Source: Planctomycetia bacterium | Lineage (GTDB): Bacteria > Planctomycetota > Planctomycetia > Pirellulales > Thermoguttaceae | DNA length: 35,312 nt | Reading direction: 5' to 3' | Assembly (NCBI GenBank): GCA_030527015.1 | Contig: JAUNBR010000044.1 | Span: 1-35,312, forward strand | Shown: piece after piece, positions 32,152 through 35,312 of the stretch | Layout of the letters: each line of letters opens with the position of its first letter | Numbering within the stretch: the first letter of the stretch is position 1 | Notes under the pieces: model-generated | Databases searched by the model: none | What the model saw: the letters and a program-made list of their open reading frames with translations, nothing else | Told to the model about the DNA's origin: nothing | Made by a program: the position numbers and the translations under genes

Positions 32152-32290
32152 TACAGGGAATCATTCCCTTCAGAAGAGATAAATTTTCAGCGCCTAAAAC
32201 GAATTCTACTGCCAGTCCATAAAATTTCCATTTTGTATCATTCTCAAATCAGACGTTTTCAGCAAACCAAAATACAGGCCTGCCATTTTC

Positions 32291-32326
32291 CGTCGTGATT
32301 TTTTATGTTCACGACGTAATTTTTTC
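32291..32326 (+). terminator. Hairpin terminator
   Basis: CGTCGTGA (32291-32298) pairs perfectly with TCACGACG (32309-32316) across a 10-base loop, and TAATTTTTT follows. It probably ends the 31414-32151 transcript. A diverged copy of the same sequence lies after the next gene at 33305-33330. Confidence 0.55.
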
Positions 32327-32377
32327 AAATGTATGTCAGACAAACGCGAAAATTTTAGCATTTTTTGTTTTCAAATC

Positions 32378-32406
32378 TTGACACGCTTGCCGCTGGGCAT
32401 TATACT
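32378..32406 (+). promoter_or_regulatory. Strong sigma70 promoter
   Basis: TTGACA (32378-32383), a spacer of exactly 17 bases and TATACT (32401-32406). This is the best promoter match in the window and points at the gene starting at 32538, leaving a leader of ~125 bases. Confidence 0.72.
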
Positions 32407-32537
32407 AAAATTATTGATAGTACGTCATTAGGACTTTCATGGAAATTTAAAGAAAAAGGTGTGTTATAAGGGCACCTGTGGTGTTTTTTGCGTGTGAGAG
32501 GCCAGGTTTTGAGCAAAAAAAAGGGAGAGGGTTTACG

Positions 32538-33164
32538 ATGAGTTTTGTGAAAAAATGGCGTTACGTTTTCTATGTAATTTGCGCCTGGATTTTAATTGCC
32601 CTCGCGACGGGTGGTGGCATCAATTTTTTAGTTTACTCGGGCGACATAACCGCAGATAACGAGGTTCGTGATACTTCCTGGGGAATTGGTGAGTCTAACA
32701 TTTACATCCACGGCCGTTCGTCGAATTATTGGGGAGTGCGAATTCCCGGCCTGTTTTTCTTTTGTTATGCAAAGACGGATTTTCCCCGAAAGGTGACCGT
32801 CTTCGCGAGTGTTCTAGAGACAGATTCTCCCTTGACGCGTTTTGAAGGAGACCTATCCATCACGCGGAAAGATGGCTCCATTTTGAACAAGAAAATCAGT
32901 GCGAACATGGAACGATTATATTCAGAAAAACCTTTAGAAGTTTTTCATGGCGATTTCGAGGAGCTTGAGACACCGTACCGTCTTTATACCATCACGGGTT
33001 TTTTCGTGGACGAGAATGGAAAGCAATATCCGGCAGGTTACCATCTTTCCAAAATGGAATCCATGGACTGCAAAGTATTTGTCAGTTGGTTTCCGTTGCT
33101 GGACACGCTTCAGCCTCCTTCGTTTGGAAGCCCCATATTTTGGCGCACTCCGAAATGTGACTGA
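32538..33164 (+). CDS. Membrane-anchored protein of unknown function
   Basis: The protein has 208 residues from the ATG giving MSFVKKWRYVFYV, which follows GGGAGAGGG; an in-frame start 20 codons upstream is less likely. One membrane segment (YVFYVICAWILIALATGGGI) is followed by an exported domain of ~175 residues rich in beta-strand-like segments (WGVRIPGLFFFCYAKTDFPR, KVTVFASVLETDSPL, YRLYTITGFFVDENGKQYPA). No family is recognised. It has its own strong promoter and is flanked by a diverged direct repeat (32281-32380 and 33294-33395), so it may have arrived or moved as a unit. Confidence 0.78.
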   Translation: MSFVKKWRYVFYVICAWILIALATGGGINFLVYSGDITADNEVRDTSWGIGESNIYIHGRSSNYWGVRIPGLFFFCYAKTDFPRKVTVFASVLETDSPLTRFEGDLSITRKDGSILNKKISANMERLYSEKPLEVFHGDFEELETPYRLYTITGFFVDENGKQYPAGYHLSKMESMDCKVFVSWFPLLDTLQPPSFGSPIFWRTPKCD

Positions 33165-33651
33165 CCCAACGGATCACGCATCACGGAAAAGCACACGCAC
33201 ACGTAAATCGTCGCCCCACTTCAAAACACTACCACGTCGCCAAAATCCATCCTGATTCCGAGAAAAAGCCACCTTCATTTTCTGTCTTTCCGTCCGCCAT
33301 TTTTCGTCGTGATTTTTTATCCTCACGGTGTAAGTCAGTCAAAATTTTGTCAGAAAAAACGGTATATTTCAGCATTTATTATGAAATTTTTTATACTCAT
33401 GCCATTTTAAAATTCAGTTTTCGCCTGCGACAAGATGAAACTTTTTATTTATCAGCGTACGCAGTTCTGAGCGGTAACGTTTTCGGCAGCGGCGGAGGTT
33501 TTTGCATTCTTGCATGAATTTTGAAAATTCCGGAATATATTCCCGATACACTATAAGATTCCGCTTCACGGAAATTTTTGTTTCGCTGAAAACCCTTGCT
33601 TGCGGTAAAGTAAAAACTTCACTTAAAAAAACAGAATATAAAACTCAACAC
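33165..33651. other. Intergenic region with direct-repeat copy and element fragments
   Basis: 33294-33395 is a diverged copy of 32281-32380 (GCCATTTTTCGTCGTGATTT). 33391-33425 is the left tip of an element (TATACTCATGCCATTTTAAA). A reverse element fragment follows. I see no gene and no promoter for the Rhs frame. Confidence 0.55.
33537..33600 (-). repeat. TATAC element, left half
   Basis: A reverse copy from TATTCCCGATACACTATAAG through TTTCGCTGAAAACC. The right half is not recognisable. It lies inside the open frame upstream of the Rhs start, so that part of the frame is not coding. Confidence 0.68.
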
Positions 33652-35312
33652 ATGCAGACACTCTTTTCCATTCCAGGCGTTCGGCTTTCTTTTCCATTCT
33701 TCCCCCAAAGATGCGAAAGAGACCGCACGCCTTTATTCATGTGTCACCACCACGCCGCCCTCGGCCGCATTTTAACCACGACCACGCCCAACAACACCAC
33801 AACCGCCCACACCTACGACGCCGCAGGCAACCTCCTCACCACCAAGCAATCCAATCCCTCCACCGTCACCTCCTCCACCACCACCTACACTTACGACGCC
33901 GTCGGCAACCTTCTCTCCCTCACCGACCCCGTCGGCAACACGACCTCTTATGTCTACAATTATCTTGGTCTCGTCACCTCCGAAACGAACGAGAACCTCG
34001 ACACCCGCCACTTCACCTACGACGCCCTCGGCCGCCTCATTTCCAAAACCGACCGCAACGAACGCACCACCACCTACACCTACGACGCCGCAGGCCGCCT
34101 GACATCCGAAAAATGGCTCGATTCGAATGATGCGGTGGTGAAAACGTTCTCTTACACCTATAATATTATCGGCAACCTCCTCACCGCCGGCGACGGCACC
34201 TCCGCTTACAACTACACTTACGACGACCTGAGCCGCGTTTTAACCAACACTTTCGTTTTCGATTCGCAGACTGCTGTATTTTCCTACACCTACGACGCCC
34301 TCGGCCGCCAAACCCAATCCGCCCTCACCCTCAACAACACCGCCGACCGCACCCTCACCACGACGTACGACTTCCTCGGCCGCGCTACCTCCATCCGCCA
34401 ACACGGCAACATCACCGACGAAATCTTCGCCGAGTTCGACCACGACGCCAACGGCCTAATGACCCAAACCCGACGTTACGAATGGAACGCTTCCGAAGAA
34501 GACTATACCGAAATCGCGAAATCCACCCTAACCTATAATTCCACCAACGCCGTCACCTCCATCACGCACCAAAAACCCGACGGCACTCCTATCGTCCAGC
34601 ATTCTTACACGTATGACGAAACTAACAACATCGTGCAGTACCTTAATTCCATCGACGGTTCCACCACCTACGATTACGACTACCTCGGCCAACTCATTTC
34701 CGCCGATTATTCAAACATCGGACTAAATGACGAAACCTACACGTACGACGCCAACGGAAACCGCATCACCGCCAACGGCGACAACTACACCACCGGCGAC
34801 AATAACGAATTAACCTCCGACGGCGACTACACTTACACGTACGACGCCGAAGGCAACCGCATCTCTAAAACCCACAAAATTACCGGCGACCGCACTCTCT
34901 ATGAATACGACCACCGAAATCGCCTCGTCCGTGTGACAGACCAAACCTACGATTCTGAAACTTCCACGTACACCCACACCCAAATCGTCGAATACGCCTA
35001 CGATTACAACAACATCTGGATCCGCAAACTCCTCGACACCGATTCAAACGGAACGTTTGACGCCAAAACCATTTTCATCCCTGAAAGTTACCAAACCACT
35101 GTCCAACTCGATAACACCAACCTTTCCGACGAAACTCCAGTGGCTGTTTCGCACCATTACCTCTGGACACCGAATCAGCAGGATAAATTATTAGCAGACT
35201 CAACATCAGATGGTGTTTTATGGACTCTGACCGACCATCTCGGCACCATTCGCGACATCATCCAGCAAACGTCCTCCGGCCTCGTCACCCCAGCCCACAT
35301 CATCTACGACGC
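33652..35312 (+). CDS. Rhs/YD-repeat protein, 5'-truncated and running off the window
   Basis: The frame is open from 33478 to the end. YD repeats begin near 33750 (AALGRILTT) and about 17 follow (HTYDAAGNLLTT, FTYDALGRLISK, YTYDANGNRITA, YEYDHRNRLVRV). Close to the window edge comes the Rhs core signature HHYLWTPNQQDKL and LWTLTDHLGTIRDI, which normally precedes the variable toxin domain. The start is uncertain: ATG 33652 or 33739. Neither has a signal peptide, an N-terminal delivery domain or a ribosome site, and the first repeat is cut after its tyrosine, so the 5' end looks deleted. Codons are strongly C-ending (ACC, TAC, GAC, GGC), unlike the A/T-ending neighbours, which suggests transfer. 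Rhs proteins form a shell around a C-terminal toxin; that part lies beyond 35312. Confidence 0.85.
   Translation, partial: MQTLFSIPGVRLSFPFFPQRCERDRTPLFMCHHHAALGRILTTTTPNNTTTAHTYDAAGNLLTTKQSNPSTVTSSTTTYTYDAVGNLLSLTDPVGNTTSYVYNYLGLVTSETNENLDTRHFTYDALGRLISKTDRNERTTTYTYDAAGRLTSEKWLDSNDAVVKTFSYTYNIIGNLLTAGDGTSAYNYTYDDLSRVLTNTFVFDSQTAVFSYTYDALGRQTQSALTLNNTADRTLTTTYDFLGRATSIRQHGNITDEIFAEFDHDANGLMTQTRRYEWNASEEDYTEIAKSTLTYNSTNAVTSITHQKPDGTPIVQHSYTYDETNNIVQYLNSIDGSTTYDYDYLGQLISADYSNIGLNDETYTYDANGNRITANGDNYTTGDNNELTSDGDYTYTYDAEGNRISKTHKITGDRTLYEYDHRNRLVRVTDQTYDSETSTYTHTQIVEYAYDYNNIWIRKLLDTDSNGTFDAKTIFIPESYQTTVQLDNTNLSDETPVAVSHHYLWTPNQQDKLLADSTSDGVLWTLTDHLGTIRDIIQQTSSGLVTPAHIIYD

Larger units (their letters stand above)
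32152..32537. other. Intergenic region with element fossil, terminator and promoter
   Basis: 32210-32280 is a degenerate element (AAATTTCCATTTTGTATCAT, ACGTTTTCAGCAAACCAAAAT). A hairpin terminator, a strong promoter and a ~130-base leader follow in that order. No gene is present. Confidence 0.6.

Noticed and set aside
1..33600. The repeated elements as a CRISPR array
   Set aside because: Copies are ~105 bp, in both orientations, irregularly spaced by hundreds to thousands of bases, and no cas genes are present.
33711..34130. His/Arg/Pro-rich plus-strand reading frame
   Set aside because: It is an out-of-frame shadow of the Rhs YD-repeat frame. The biased C-rich sequence keeps several frames open.

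Overview
The window most likely comes from a planctomycete with a low-to-moderate GC chromosome. The main clue is the 1220-residue secreted protein at 5810-9472, whose N-terminus ends in the LEPR-XLL-type sorting motif (ESLEARQLLS) typical of Planctomycetota. A large VWA membrane protein and SUMF1, LamG and Rhs proteins fit the same picture. I cannot place it below phylum.

Layout. 1-5306 is a minus-strand accessory block: two small unknown proteins, a TPR-like/SUMF1 protein, a decayed Hint plus HNH-type polymorphic toxin tail, the 3' end of a group II intron, a SUKH (SMI1/KNR4) immunity protein and an ankyrin protein. Copies of a dispersed ~105-bp palindromic element lie at most of the gene boundaries. 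5384-14360 is a plus-strand module of secreted proteins. It holds a LEPR-XLL/LamG/PKD protein (type A) and three pentapeptide-like secreted proteins (type B), one of them fused to an A-type tail. The module is bracketed by two decayed, directly repeated IS630-like transposase fragments. 14487-31142 is mostly backbone: priA, an RND efflux adaptor and permease, rarA, a VWA membrane protein, a tiny lipoprotein, and an NSS amino-acid transporter with its small subunit (MetP/MetS-like). 31414-33164 holds two unknown membrane or membrane-anchored proteins. From about 33650 to the end runs an open YD-repeat/Rhs reading frame that lacks a normal 5' end and leaves the window.

Two systems stand out. 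The first is the intergenic element, called the TATAC element here. It has ends TATAC...GTATA, imperfect inverted arms and a central hairpin with arms GGCATTTT/AAAATGCC around GCTTCGCTG. I read about 20 full or near-full copies plus fragments, in both orientations. They lie between genes, against start or stop codons, and in two cases inside reading frames. The second is the A-B module. Where the original junction survives, A ends and B starts on the same ATGA. The array reads as repeated A-B units eroded by deletion: A1-B1, a B1::A2 fusion, B2, a ~37-codon A3 relic, and B3. Stretches of identical DNA (513, 164 and 52 bp) show recent copying inside it.

All functions are read from sequence motifs alone; no searches were run.
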